DNA of 64,000 nt from Roseiarcus sp963824475 (GCA_963824475.1 CAWGPR010000006.1:673303-737302); one strand, 5' to 3'; counted from the stretch's first letter, positions 54,840-63,967 are shown. Numbers and translations: made by a program. The notes: a model not told the origin generated them from the letters alone.

Positions 54840-56912
54840 GTGAATTTCCTGATCGCGGACACCTTCACAGCCTCCTTCAACCGGCTCTCCGGCTTGGACC
54901 AGAAGGCGGTGAAGGCGAGCGTCTTCGATCTCCAGATGGACCCGGCCGGCAACGGGCTTCAGTTGCATCGCATCGACAAGAGCAAAGACCCCAATTTCTG
55001 GTCGGCGCGGGTCAATCGCGACGTTCGCCTGATTGTTCACAAGACGGGCGAGAGCCTTCTGGTCGCCTATGTCGGCCATCACGACGACGCCTACGCTTGG
55101 GCCGAACGCCGGCGGATCGAGGCGCATCCGCGCACCGGCGCGGTCCAGATCGTCGAGGTGCGCGAGCGCGTGGAGGAGGTCGCCCCGCCGGCGACCTTCG
55201 ATTTCGTCTTTCCCGAGCCCGCCAAAGGCAAGGAGAAGGAGACGGCCCCACCGGCGCTGTTCTCCTCACTGGACGACGATGCGCTGCTCTCCATCGGCGT
55301 GCCCACCGATTGGCTGGCCGACGTCCGCGCAGCCACCGAAGACGGCTTCTTCGCGCTGACTTCTCACCTGCCGGGAGAAGCCTCTGAAGCCTTGCTCGAA
55401 TTCGCCGCCACCGGCAGACTTGTGGCGCCCCCGACGGTTCCTGCTGTCGCCAATCCGTTCGCCCATCCCGATGCGCTGCGGCGGATCAGGCTGATCGCTG
55501 ACCAGGAGGAACTGGAGCAGGCGCTTGCCTTTCCGTGGGAGAAATGGGGCGTCTTCCTCCACCCCTCACAGCGCGCGCTGGTCGAGCGTTCCTTCTTGGG
55601 ACCGGCGCGCGTCGCCGGCTCGGCGGGCACCGGCAAGACCATCGTGGCCATTTATCGCGCCGTGCGGCTCGCGCGTGACAATCACAATGCGAGGGTGCTG
55701 CTGGCCAGCTTCTCGGAGCCGCTCGCGGCCGAACTAAAGAAGAAGGTGCTGGTCCTGGCGCCCGAAACCGGCGGCGTCGTCCCCCGCATCACCACGGCGT
55801 CGTTCCCAGGAATCGCCGAGCAGATGTTTCAGCTCGAGCACGGCGTGCGCCCCCGCATCGCCAGCGACGCCGTGCTGCGCGAGCGTCTGCGCGCAGCGGC
55901 CGCGTCCGCCAGCCTCAAGGGCTTTTCCGAGCGATTTCTTTTGTCCGAGTGGACCAATGTGATCGACGCCTGGGGCCTGACCTCGCTCGATGCTTATTCG
56001 ACCGTTCAACGAATGGGGCGCAAGAGCCGGCTCGGCCCCAACCAGCGCGCACGCCTGTGGCCGGTGTTCCAGGCGGTGCGCGACGCGCTGGCGGCGGAGC
56101 GCTACACGACCTGGGCGAACGTCTTCACAGACTTGGCGGACGCGCTCGCGCGGCGACCGTCTAAGCCCTTTGACCCTATCGTCGTTGACGAGGCCCAGGA
56201 CCTCGCGCCCGCCGAGCTGAGGTTCTTTGCGGCCATGGCACCGGCGAACGCAGATGGCCTGTTTCTGTCGGGCGACGTGGGACAGCGCATTTTTCAGCAT
56301 CCATTTTCCTGGGCGAGCCTCGGCGTCGATGTGCGCGGCCGCTCGCACACGCTCAAGGTCTGTTACCGCACCTCGCAGCAGATTCGTCGCGCCGCCGATA
56401 AGCTGTTGCCGACGGTCCTGCGCGACACCGACGGGCTGGAAGACGAGCGGCGCGGGATCATTTCGGTCTTCGACGGTCCGCCGCCCGAGGTTAGGTCGCT
56501 CGATACAGTGGCCGCGGAAGCAGACGCAGTTCGCAAGACCGTCGAAAGCTGGCTGAGCGACGGAGTAGCGCCCAGGGAGATTGGCGTGTTCGTCCGGACG
56601 CCGCAGCTCGTAACTCGCGCGCGGGCCGCCATCGCCGGGCTTGCTGGCGCAGCCGAGATGATGACCGCTCCCATGAGCCTCGCCAAGGGACTCGAATTTC
56701 GCGCCGTCGTAGTGATGGCTTGCGACGAGGGCATTCTGCCGCTCGACGAGCGCGTCGCCGATGCCGCCGACGAGGCGGAACTCGACGATATCTTTGAGAC
56801 GGAACGCCGACTGCTCTATGTCGCCTGTACGCGGGCGCGTGAGCATCTACTGCTTACGGGCACAGCCCCGACATCCGAATACCTGGCGGACTTCACGTCC
56901 GATCTGGGCTGA
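54840..56912 (+). CDS. RelE-like domain fused to UvrD-family helicase
   Basis: 690 residues, GTG start. Residues 1-95 (DTFTASFNRLSGLDQKAVKA, NFWSARVNRDVRLIVHK, LLVAYVGHHDDAYAWAERRR) match the RelE/ParE toxin fold. After a linker comes a superfamily 1 helicase: Walker A VAGSAGTGKTIVAIYRAVRL near 257, Walker B IVVDEAQDLAPAELRFF near 447, motif III LFLSGDVGQRIFQHPFSWAS, motif IV/V LKVCYRTSQQIRRAADK and GLEFRAVVVMACDEGILPLD, motif VI RRLLYVACTRAREHLLLTG. Complete and in frame, in contrast to its neighbours. Located downstream of mod in the same direction, as a fourth gene of the operon. Likely a defence-associated helicase; the toxin-like domain may sense or cut RNA (inference). Confidence 0.9.
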   Translation: MNFLIADTFTASFNRLSGLDQKAVKASVFDLQMDPAGNGLQLHRIDKSKDPNFWSARVNRDVRLIVHKTGESLLVAYVGHHDDAYAWAERRRIEAHPRTGAVQIVEVRERVEEVAPPATFDFVFPEPAKGKEKETAPPALFSSLDDDALLSIGVPTDWLADVRAATEDGFFALTSHLPGEASEALLEFAATGRLVAPPTVPAVANPFAHPDALRRIRLIADQEELEQALAFPWEKWGVFLHPSQRALVERSFLGPARVAGSAGTGKTIVAIYRAVRLARDNHNARVLLASFSEPLAAELKKKVLVLAPETGGVVPRITTASFPGIAEQMFQLEHGVRPRIASDAVLRERLRAAAASASLKGFSERFLLSEWTNVIDAWGLTSLDAYSTVQRMGRKSRLGPNQRARLWPVFQAVRDALAAERYTTWANVFTDLADALARRPSKPFDPIVVDEAQDLAPAELRFFAAMAPANADGLFLSGDVGQRIFQHPFSWASLGVDVRGRSHTLKVCYRTSQQIRRAADKLLPTVLRDTDGLEDERRGIISVFDGPPPEVRSLDTVAAEADAVRKTVESWLSDGVAPREIGVFVRTPQLVTRARAAIAGLAGAAEMMTAPMSLAKGLEFRAVVVMACDEGILPLDERVADAADEAELDDIFETERRLLYVACTRAREHLLLTGTAPTSEYLADFTSDLG

Positions 56913-57050
56913 TCGGGAGTCGAGGCGGCACCCCCTTCTCCGGGAAGCTCCCCGCAACGCCCCCTGTAGAGTGAGAGTGCGGACCGGGGTTGGCCGTGAC
57001 GGGTTTGAGATCGCGAGAGAGTCTCGCGGCGCCCGTCGCGGAGACCCGCG

Positions 57051-57755
57051 ATGTCACGATCTGCCGTTCGCGCTCGCCCCGGCCAGGACCGGGTGAGCCT
57101 CTACGAGGAAGTCACTTCCAAGATCATCGCCGAGCTCGAGGCAGGGCGGTTGCCTTGGGTTCAGCCTTGGGGATCGAGTGGGGTTTCCGCGCCGCTCGCC
57201 ATGCCGAAGAACGCCGCCACGGGCCGCGGATATTCGGGGATCAACGTGCTTATCCTTTGGGGCGCGGTGGTGCAGCATGGCTTTCCCACGCAAAGCTGGC
57301 TCACCTTCGGCCAGGCGCTCGGTCTAGGCGGCAATGTGCGGAAGGGCGAACGCGGCACGACCGTCGTCTATGCCGACCGCTTTGTCCCGGACGATGAACG
57401 CCGCCGTTCGCGCGAGGCGGGTGACGAAGCGATAGCCATCCCGTTTCTCAAACGATTCACGGTCTTCAACGCCGCGCAATGCGACGGCCTGCCCGATGAT
57501 CTCCAAGCTGTGCCGCCACCGGTCCCGGAAGGGCTGATTATCCCCGAGGTCGAGGCGCTGATCCGCGCCAGCGGCGCCGACCTGCGGCTTGGCGGCGACA
57601 AGGCCTTCTACGCGCCGGCGCACGACTACATCCAGTTGCCACGGCCGGAGAGCTATTTCGAGCCGATCAACTGGCATCGCACGGCCCTGCACGAGTTATG
57701 TATCGTCGCAACTGTCATTGTTGGTGGCGTGGGATTTTGTGCGGGGGAGGCTTGA
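57051..57755 (+). pseudogene. ArdC-like antirestriction protein, truncated in the zinc motif
   Basis: 234 residues. The N-terminal ssDNA-binding domain is complete (SLYEEVTSKIIAELEAGRLP, GRGYSGINVLILWGAVVQHG, GNVRKGERGTTVVYADRF), and the metallopeptidase part begins (DYIQLPRPESYFEPINWHRT then ALHEL). Family members continue HELGHWTGH; here the sequence turns into CIVATVIVGGVGFCAGEA and stops, so the second zinc His and the rest are gone. The second ArdC-like gene starts three bases later. Probably a recombination scar between two ardC genes. Confidence 0.8.
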
Positions 57756-57757
57756 TC

Positions 57758-58654
57758 ATGGCCTCGCAGGATCGCGCGGATATCTACGCCCGCATCACCG
57801 CCGAGATCGTCGCCGCGATCGAGGCTGGAACGGACGATTACTGCATGCCGTGGCATCATGACGGCGCCGCGACAGCGCGGCCGGTGAATGTCGCGTCCGG
57901 CAAGACCTATCGCGGTGTAAACGTGCTGGCCTTGTGGGTCGCGGCACATAGTTCCGGATATCCGACGGGCCTTTGGGGCACCTACCGGCAATGGCAGGAG
58001 CTCGGAGCACGGGTTCGCAAGGGTGAGCGCTCCACCACAGTGGTGTTCTGGAAGCAGATCGGATTGGTCAAGTCGGAGGACGAGCAGGACGGCGGCGACG
58101 AAGACCGCCGTCGTTTCTTGGCCCGGGGTTATCCGGTGTTCAATCAGGCTCAGGTCGACAGCTACACTACCGAGCCGACGACGCAGCTGTCGGAGGCCGA
58201 GCGCATCGCCCACGCCGAGGCGTTCTATACGAACCTCGGGATCACCACGGTCTACGGCGGCGCCCAGGCCTGTTATTTTCCATCGGCGGACAGGGTCCAT
58301 ATGCCCGAATTCGGCGCCTTCAGGGATGCGGCGGCACACTACAGCGTCCTGTTTCATGAAGGCGTTCATGCGACGGCCGCGAAGCACCGGCTCGACCGTG
58401 ATCTGTCGGGCCGCTTCGGTTCGGAAGCCTACGCCATGGAGGAGGTCGTGGCCGAGGCAGGGGCATGCATGATCCTCGCGGATCTTGGGATCGCGGCGCG
58501 TCCGCGTCCCGACCACGCGGCCTATATCTCGTCCTGGCTGAAGGTGCTGCGCAACGACACGTCGGCGATCTTCACCGCGGCCAGCAAGGCCCAGGCCGCC
58601 GCCGACTGGATGCATGCCCACCAGCCAGGTCAGGCCGTCGCTACGGCCGCCTGA
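57758..58654 (+). CDS. ArdC-like antirestriction protein (intact)
   Basis: 298 residues, ATG 57758 with GGGGGAGGC upstream. N-terminal ssDNA-binding domain (RADIYARITAEIVAAIEAGT, GKTYRGVNVLALWVAAHSSG, GARVRKGERSTTVVFWKQIG), then a zincin domain: metal motif HEGVH in YSVLFHEGVHATAAKHRLDR, DLSGRFGSEAYAMEEVVAEA with the third ligand Glu. ArdC-type proteins protect incoming DNA from restriction during conjugation. The stop overlaps the end of the convergent DUF6262-like gene by 14 bases. Confidence 0.88.
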   Translation: MASQDRADIYARITAEIVAAIEAGTDDYCMPWHHDGAATARPVNVASGKTYRGVNVLALWVAAHSSGYPTGLWGTYRQWQELGARVRKGERSTTVVFWKQIGLVKSEDEQDGGDEDRRRFLARGYPVFNQAQVDSYTTEPTTQLSEAERIAHAEAFYTNLGITTVYGGAQACYFPSADRVHMPEFGAFRDAAAHYSVLFHEGVHATAAKHRLDRDLSGRFGSEAYAMEEVVAEAGACMILADLGIAARPRPDHAAYISSWLKVLRNDTSAIFTAASKAQAAADWMHAHQPGQAVATAA

Positions 58655-59102
58655 TGGCGTCGGCAACGGAGGCATGTTGCTTCCGTCGCACATCCGCCAC
58701 CTCGCGCGCGGCCAGGCGATCCTCGGCCACGCGCGCCCGATGGAGCAGATTGAGATTCTCGCTCGCGAGCGCCCGCTTTTCTTCGGCATGCCGTCGGGCG
58801 CCTTCTCGAAACTCCGCGATGATGGCTTCGAGTTCCGCGACACGCCCAGTCAGATCCTTGCCGGGCCCCGGCGCCGCAGCTGCCGCAGCGATCTCGTCGA
58901 GGATATCGCGATGGGTCGTGTAGAGCGGATTGCGGCTGCGCCCCGCCTCCCGCGCGACCGCCGCCGGCGTGATCCGCATCCCCCGTCCGGCGGGCCGCCG
59001 ACCTTCGCCACGCACCAGCCTCGCCAGGGCCGCCCGATAGCCGCGAGCGGCCGCCTCGGCCTGCCCGTTGCGCTTCGTCGAAGCATTACCCGTTTCCGCC
59101 AC
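58641..59102 (-). CDS. TnpC/DUF6262-like accessory protein
   Basis: 153 residues, GTG 59102, overlapping the upstream recombinase by 17 bases. The N-terminal half (MRITPAAVAREAGRSRNPLY) looks like a helix-turn-helix; the second half is a coiled coil (AELEAIIAEFREGARRHAEE, KRALASENLNLLHRARVAED). This fits the small TnpC/DUF6262 protein found after the tyrosine recombinases of Tn554-like elements, thought to help choose orientation or site. Confidence 0.78.
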   Translation of the reverse strand: MAETGNASTKRNGQAEAAARGYRAALARLVRGEGRRPAGRGMRITPAAVAREAGRSRNPLYTTHRDILDEIAAAAAAPGPGKDLTGRVAELEAIIAEFREGARRHAEEKRALASENLNLLHRARVAEDRLAAREVADVRRKQHASVADAIRRP

Positions 59103-60933
59103 CCTGACCTCCCAGCTTGCTGAGCACGCCGTCGCATTGCTCGACTGCCTCGACGAGCACCGCGCGCGTCAGTGGTGGCGCGTCGGGCATCAGCGCCAGA
59201 TTGCGCGACCGCCGATCTCGCCAGTAGGGCGCATGCTGCTCCTCCACGACCAAGTTCGAGCAACTGAGACAGACCGCGGGACTGCGGCCCGCTTCGTCCG
59301 GCGCCGCCTCACCGCCGCAGCGCGCGGTCTCGGGCTGGAACACGCACCAGCCGTAGTCGCAGGCGTGGATCCGCAGATCCGTTTCCTCCAGCACGAACCC
59401 GATATAGTCGCGTCGGACCTGCTCGCCAGCGCGGCCCCGGAAGCGTGCGTTCCCCAAGGCGATGCGTTCGCCCATGCGTCCGGCCAGCCGGTCGCTTATC
59501 AGGAGCCGGTCCAGCGCCGCCGCCGTTTCCGAGCGGCTCTCCTGATCGACGAGCTGGTGCAGATCGAAGTCGCTGCCGACATAGCCCTTAGCGGTCATCG
59601 CGACGGATGCGTGCTTGAAGTGTTCGGCGAGCCCGAGCAGCTGGGAGCGGTCCCGCCTCGCGATGAACCGCGCGAACGTCTTGCGGAACTGGTGCGTGCT
59701 GAGCTGCCAGCGGCGGCCCTCGTGGAGCGGCACGCCGATATAGTCGGCAAAGGCGTTGATGCGGAAGCCGATATGCATCTGAGTGACGGGGACAATCGCG
59801 CCATGCTGCGTGTTCTTGACGAGGAAGAGCTCGTCGCGCCCCGAAGCCTTGCGCAGCGGCTCGCTCAATTGCTCCAGCAGTTCGACGGCGCGAGCGACGG
59901 GCAGCGGCGCCACCCAGCGTTCGAGGCGGCCGGCAGGATCGTCCACCGTCTTGAACAGCCGCGCGACGATGTAGGCCTGCTCGACGCCCGTCTCCCCGAG
60001 CGGGCGGCGTTCGATGGCTCCGATCTTGATCGACAGGATCTCGCTTACCCGCATGCCGACGAAGCCCGCGATGACGACGAAGCAGGCTTCCACCAGATGC
60101 GACGCGGCGGCTCGAACCACATAGGCGCCATCCAGCGGCGTCCCCATGGGATCCGCGAGAGCCGCCTCGCGAAGCGCTTGCCGCACGTCGTCGGACGCTC
60201 CACGCCCACGCCCCGCTGCGATGGATGTGGCGCGCGTCTCGCGGCGCAGGGTTTCCACGGCGATGATCGTGTCTCCATGGACCTCCACCCAGGTCAGCGC
60301 CTTTGACAGCAGGTCGATCGCGACGGCGTCCGGAATGAACGGAATCGCCCCCTTGTTCTCGCGCGTAACCCCGGCCGCTTCATAGGTTGTCTCGATCGGC
60401 AGCGGATCGATAAGCGGCGCGTCATCGAGCTTCGCCCGCTGGCGATAGAGATCCTTCAGCACGATCATATAATTGACCATCGTGAGCGGCGTCAGCACGC
60501 CAGTCCCGCTTCGTTGTCCCGGCCGATCGCGTAGCCAGGCCGTGAAGCGCCCAACTGCCCTTGGGTCGATCTCCGCAAATCGCATGATTCCTTCCGCGGC
60601 CATCCAGAGAAGAAGGATCCGCAGAACGGCCGCCCGGCTCTTGAGCGTCTTCGCGGAAGAGCGTTTACGGCCGGACGGTGGATCGGTCGCCATCGTCCAG
60701 AGGAAGCGCTTCGCGGTTCCAATCAGTGCGCCAAGATCGGTCGGCGTGATCCGCGCGTTCCGAGGCAATGCGATGTTCCAGTCGACCCGGCTCTGGTCCG
60801 CCCGCCAGCCGGCGGTCTGGATGTCCAGCAACCAAACATCGTCGCCGAACCGGCTTCGCGACGAAACCGACGCCGCGATCCAACCCGAACCCTGGTCCGG
60901 CGATCTCGAGCTGCGGAGAGCCGCCTTCCTCAT
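59086..60933 (-). CDS. Tyrosine recombinase (third of the set)
   Basis: 615 residues. Catalytic residues: Arg in FVVIAGFVGMRVSEILSIKI, His/Arg in LSTHQFRKTFARFIARRD, His in GLAEHFKHASVAMTAKGYVG with Tyr as nucleophile. The C-terminal about 100 residues contain paired cysteines (DYGWCVFQPETARC, AVCLSCSN) that may bind zinc. Its ATG overlaps the stop of the second recombinase by four bases. Confidence 0.88.
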   Translation of the reverse strand: MRKAALRSSRSPDQGSGWIAASVSSRSRFGDDVWLLDIQTAGWRADQSRVDWNIALPRNARITPTDLGALIGTAKRFLWTMATDPPSGRKRSSAKTLKSRAAVLRILLLWMAAEGIMRFAEIDPRAVGRFTAWLRDRPGQRSGTGVLTPLTMVNYMIVLKDLYRQRAKLDDAPLIDPLPIETTYEAAGVTRENKGAIPFIPDAVAIDLLSKALTWVEVHGDTIIAVETLRRETRATSIAAGRGRGASDDVRQALREAALADPMGTPLDGAYVVRAAASHLVEACFVVIAGFVGMRVSEILSIKIGAIERRPLGETGVEQAYIVARLFKTVDDPAGRLERWVAPLPVARAVELLEQLSEPLRKASGRDELFLVKNTQHGAIVPVTQMHIGFRINAFADYIGVPLHEGRRWQLSTHQFRKTFARFIARRDRSQLLGLAEHFKHASVAMTAKGYVGSDFDLHQLVDQESRSETAAALDRLLISDRLAGRMGERIALGNARFRGRAGEQVRRDYIGFVLEETDLRIHACDYGWCVFQPETARCGGEAAPDEAGRSPAVCLSCSNLVVEEQHAPYWRDRRSRNLALMPDAPPLTRAVLVEAVEQCDGVLSKLGGQGGGNG

Positions 60934-62714
60934 TCGATCGGTGGGACGGTTGGCATGGCGCCGATCCGCGCCAGGGCGGCCGCATGCATGGCGGAAGGGA
61001 AGCGCGGCACGATATCCCGGTCTATGATCTCCAGCTTGGGTGCATAGAGCAGGCGCCAGCGATCCGGCGCCATTGCGCGATAGGCGTCGATCAGCGCCGC
61101 CCGAGTTCGCAGAATCCGCGCGAGGATGTCGGTCTCAAGAGGGATCACGGCGTTGGGACAAGTGAAGCACCCGAGCCAAGCCGTGCAGAGCCGGCCTGGC
61201 TTCTGACCCTCGCCGATCCCGCTGAGCGGATCGCTGCACACGAAGCCCGAGGCGGTTGCATGCCGCGCGTCGATGCCGGCGACGGGCTCATCGATCCGCT
61301 CGACCTCGCCACCCTTGCGGACGGTTTCGACAAACTGCGCTTGGAGGCCGCCGAGCGCCGCCGCCTGCGCCTTCCGGACGATCGGCCGATCGACATATCG
61401 TTGTGTGGTGTCCGGCGTCGCGTGATTGGCCAACGCCTGGGTCTTCAAGATGTCGTAGCCCACCGCCGCGTGTGCGAGCGTCAGACCCGTCGCCCGCAGG
61501 CTCGCCAAGGTCAGCGGCAGCGGCGCGCCTGTCACATCGCGAAGGTCGTGCCGCTCCACAAACCGGCGGACGTGAACAGCGGTCAGGTAGCCCGCGAGCA
61601 GCCGGACCGCACGCGTTCCGCCCTGGACGCCGGCGTAGAGGAACAGCCCGCTCCGCTCGCCTGCCGAGGCATGCGGAACGAGCCGCGCGGTCATCGCCAA
61701 GACACAGTTGATCAGATAAGGGACGGAGAAGCTCCGATCGCGCAGGAAGCTCCGGCGCTGCTCACGGTTCGACCGGCCCTTGTGCCAGCTCACCACCACG
61801 CGCCCGTCAAGCAGCAGATGCTCGCTCATGCAATCGCGCCGCAGCAGGCGTAGCGCCTCGGGATTGGCGTATGTCTGCGCGCCGATCGCGATCATGTAGG
61901 GGATCAGCGTTTCCGGGATCGGGTGAAGATACTGCGCGATACGATAAGTGTGGCCATAGCGCTCAAGAGCGAAGTGGATCGGCCACAGCTTCGCATTCCG
62001 AAGCGTCCGGTGTGATGGAACAAGGCCGCCGAACCGATCGACGATGACGGCGAGCAGGGTGCCGAAATCTTTCAGATCGAGACGTTCCAGGTCGGGCTCG
62101 AGCGCGATCGCGGCACGGTCGACCTTGGCCAGCGCACGCTCGCCTCGGCTGAACAGGCCCCAACTCGTGTCGATATCGGTCCGCGCCGCCGCCATCACCG
62201 CCTCGATCTCCGATCGCTCGAGCGCCTCCCGCTGTCGCGCCTCAGCATTCTTCCGTGGGAACGGATTGAACGGGATCTCCAGCCCGGGATCCGTCAGTTC
62301 GGGCCGGTTGCGCCGCAGCCAGACGAAGAGCTGCTTCACGCCCGACCAGACGACGTAACGGCTGCCCTTGCTGGAAACTTCCCGATCGAGCCAAGTGATG
62401 AATGCGCGCAGCACCGCCTCGTCGACCTCCCGCATGGAGGCAACGTCCCGGTCTTGCGCGGCGAGGAAGCGGAACCAGACACCGGTGCTTCCGAATGCTC
62501 CTTCGCGCGTCACCGGCATGTTGCCAGCATGATGATGCCGGAACGCCAGCGCGATCTCGGCAGCCATTTGAGGTCGCGCCACGTGGACCCCGAAGTCGAA
62601 GCTCTGAGCATGCTCACTCCGACCGTCCAGGAATTTCACGACGAGAGATCCCGGCGAGCCGATCAGCGGTTCCGGCGGGGATTCGACACGATAGTCTTTC
62701 CGCCGCCTACCCAT
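60930..62714 (-). CDS. Tyrosine recombinase (second of the set, TnpB-like)
   Basis: 594 residues, similar in size to TnpB of Tn554 (630). The conserved region is recognisable but two catalytic positions differ: the first Arg block reads MIAIGAQTYANPEALRLLRR where TG(M/A)RxxE is expected, and the second block LTLASLRATGLTLAH keeps Arg but not the His before it. LANHATPDTTQRYVDR keeps His and Tyr. C-terminal CTAWLGCFTCPNAVIPLETD carries cysteines like the third gene. Start ATG 62714, two bases after the first gene's stop. Confidence 0.83.
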   Translation of the reverse strand: MGRRRKDYRVESPPEPLIGSPGSLVVKFLDGRSEHAQSFDFGVHVARPQMAAEIALAFRHHHAGNMPVTREGAFGSTGVWFRFLAAQDRDVASMREVDEAVLRAFITWLDREVSSKGSRYVVWSGVKQLFVWLRRNRPELTDPGLEIPFNPFPRKNAEARQREALERSEIEAVMAAARTDIDTSWGLFSRGERALAKVDRAAIALEPDLERLDLKDFGTLLAVIVDRFGGLVPSHRTLRNAKLWPIHFALERYGHTYRIAQYLHPIPETLIPYMIAIGAQTYANPEALRLLRRDCMSEHLLLDGRVVVSWHKGRSNREQRRSFLRDRSFSVPYLINCVLAMTARLVPHASAGERSGLFLYAGVQGGTRAVRLLAGYLTAVHVRRFVERHDLRDVTGAPLPLTLASLRATGLTLAHAAVGYDILKTQALANHATPDTTQRYVDRPIVRKAQAAALGGLQAQFVETVRKGGEVERIDEPVAGIDARHATASGFVCSDPLSGIGEGQKPGRLCTAWLGCFTCPNAVIPLETDILARILRTRAALIDAYRAMAPDRWRLLYAPKLEIIDRDIVPRFPSAMHAAALARIGAMPTVPPIE

Positions 62715-62716
62715 CG

Positions 62717-63859
62717 TCAGAGCAGCGCCTCATAAAGCTCGTCGACCGAGGCCTCGATGACGGAGAGATCGGTCGCCACGACCCGCAGATAAATCGCGGT
62801 CGTGGCTAGGTCGGCATGACCAAGCAGGGTTTGCAGCGTGAGCAGCGGATTGAGTTCGGCGCCTTGATCGGCCTGGCGCTGCAGGAAGCGTAGCATCACG
62901 CTGGCGAAGGTGTGGCGCAGCGCGTGGAAGTGTGCCGCGACGCCGAGGCGCTTTGAGACACCAGCGAACATCAAGCCGACGCGCCGCGGCGTCATCGGGC
63001 CGCCCTGTTCGGTCAAGAACAGCCTGTCGGGTTCGGCATAGCCCGGATCCCGGGCCTTCGCCCGGCGAACCACCGCCGCGCGCTCTTCCCGCACATAGGC
63101 CCGAGTCCGATCGACCAGCGGAGACGGAGGATAGATCACCCGCGCCTTGCCGCCCTTGGTGACATCGATTCTGACCGCCGTCATCGGCTGTACGCTGCCT
63201 CTTGGCAGCGTGCTCAGCCCGAGCCCGGCGATCTCCATGCGGCGCACGCCGGTGGTTACCGCCCATTCCACGATCAGCCGGTCGCGAGTATTCATGTTGG
63301 CAATCAGGCGGCGAATCGTTTCCGGCGCCAGCGGTCGCGGCAACAACGCCGCGTGACGTACGGTCAGGTCATTGACCTTCCGGATTCCGCCGCTCGCATC
63401 GAGATGGGCGAAGAAGCCCGCAGGCCGGTTACGACTTAGCGCCAGCTCCCCGCTTGCCAAGGGAGCCCGATTGATCAGCCCGTCGGCAGCGCACCATCTG
63501 TAGAACATCGACAGAATGCGGAGCCGGCCATTGATCGTACTGCGAGCGTAGGGCCTGCCGGTGTGGCCGCTCGGATGCCGAAGCATATGGTCCCGATAGG
63601 CGGCAAGCTCGCCCGTCCCGACCTCATCCCACGCCCAGCCATTAGCCTCCAATGTCTGCCACCAGTCGTAGAGCGCCTCACCATAAGTGCGCCAGGTCTG
63701 CCGGCTACGGGTACGCCCGCGGACCAAGGCAATGTGCATGAGCCAGAGGCAGGCCGGTTCGATTAACCGCATGCCGCCGTCCAGCAGCATCGGCACGTCC
63801 GGCGCCGCAGCACCGAATGGTCGAAACCTGTCCGTCGTGAAGACCAACTCGGCCACCAT
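62717..63859 (-). CDS. Tyrosine recombinase (first of the set, TnpA-like)
   Basis: 380 residues, near TnpA of Tn554 (361). Catalytic residues: Arg in IVEWAVTTGVRRMEIAGLGL, His-x-x-Arg in HFHALRHTFASVMLRFLQRQ, His and Tyr in LQTLLGHADLATTAIYLRVV. The N-terminal SAM-like core-binding domain includes RTRSRQTWRTYGEALYDWWQ. ATG 63859 is used, though GGAGGC is very close and the following GTG is a possible start. First gene of the leftward operon, 27 bases from a large palindrome. Confidence 0.9.
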   Translation of the reverse strand: MVAELVFTTDRFRPFGAAAPDVPMLLDGGMRLIEPACLWLMHIALVRGRTRSRQTWRTYGEALYDWWQTLEANGWAWDEVGTGELAAYRDHMLRHPSGHTGRPYARSTINGRLRILSMFYRWCAADGLINRAPLASGELALSRNRPAGFFAHLDASGGIRKVNDLTVRHAALLPRPLAPETIRRLIANMNTRDRLIVEWAVTTGVRRMEIAGLGLSTLPRGSVQPMTAVRIDVTKGGKARVIYPPSPLVDRTRAYVREERAAVVRRAKARDPGYAEPDRLFLTEQGGPMTPRRVGLMFAGVSKRLGVAAHFHALRHTFASVMLRFLQRQADQGAELNPLLTLQTLLGHADLATTAIYLRVVATDLSVIEASVDELYEALL

Positions 63860-63885
63860 GCCTCCGGCTCGATCGGGCGCCCGAG

Positions 63886-63917
63886 GTGTTAGGCGGCCCC
63901 GCGGGGCCGCCTAACAC
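63886..63917. repeat. Perfect 32-bp palindrome upstream of the recombinase operon
   Basis: Arms GTGTTAGGCGGCCCCG and CGGGGCCGCCTAACAC form a perfect inverted repeat with no spacer; flanks CCGAG/TTCGG extend it imperfectly. It lies 27 bases before the first recombinase start. It may be an operator, a recombination site or a factor-independent stem; no T-run follows on either side. Confidence 0.85.
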
Positions 63918-63967
63918 TTCGGAAGAGCGCTCCGCCATCGATACCGTCCTAACTCGAGGTCGATGTG

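Noticed and set aside
59068..60306. 412-residue plus-strand frame opposite the third recombinase
   Set aside because: Antisense to a gene with complete recombinase motifs; no recognisable motifs of its own.
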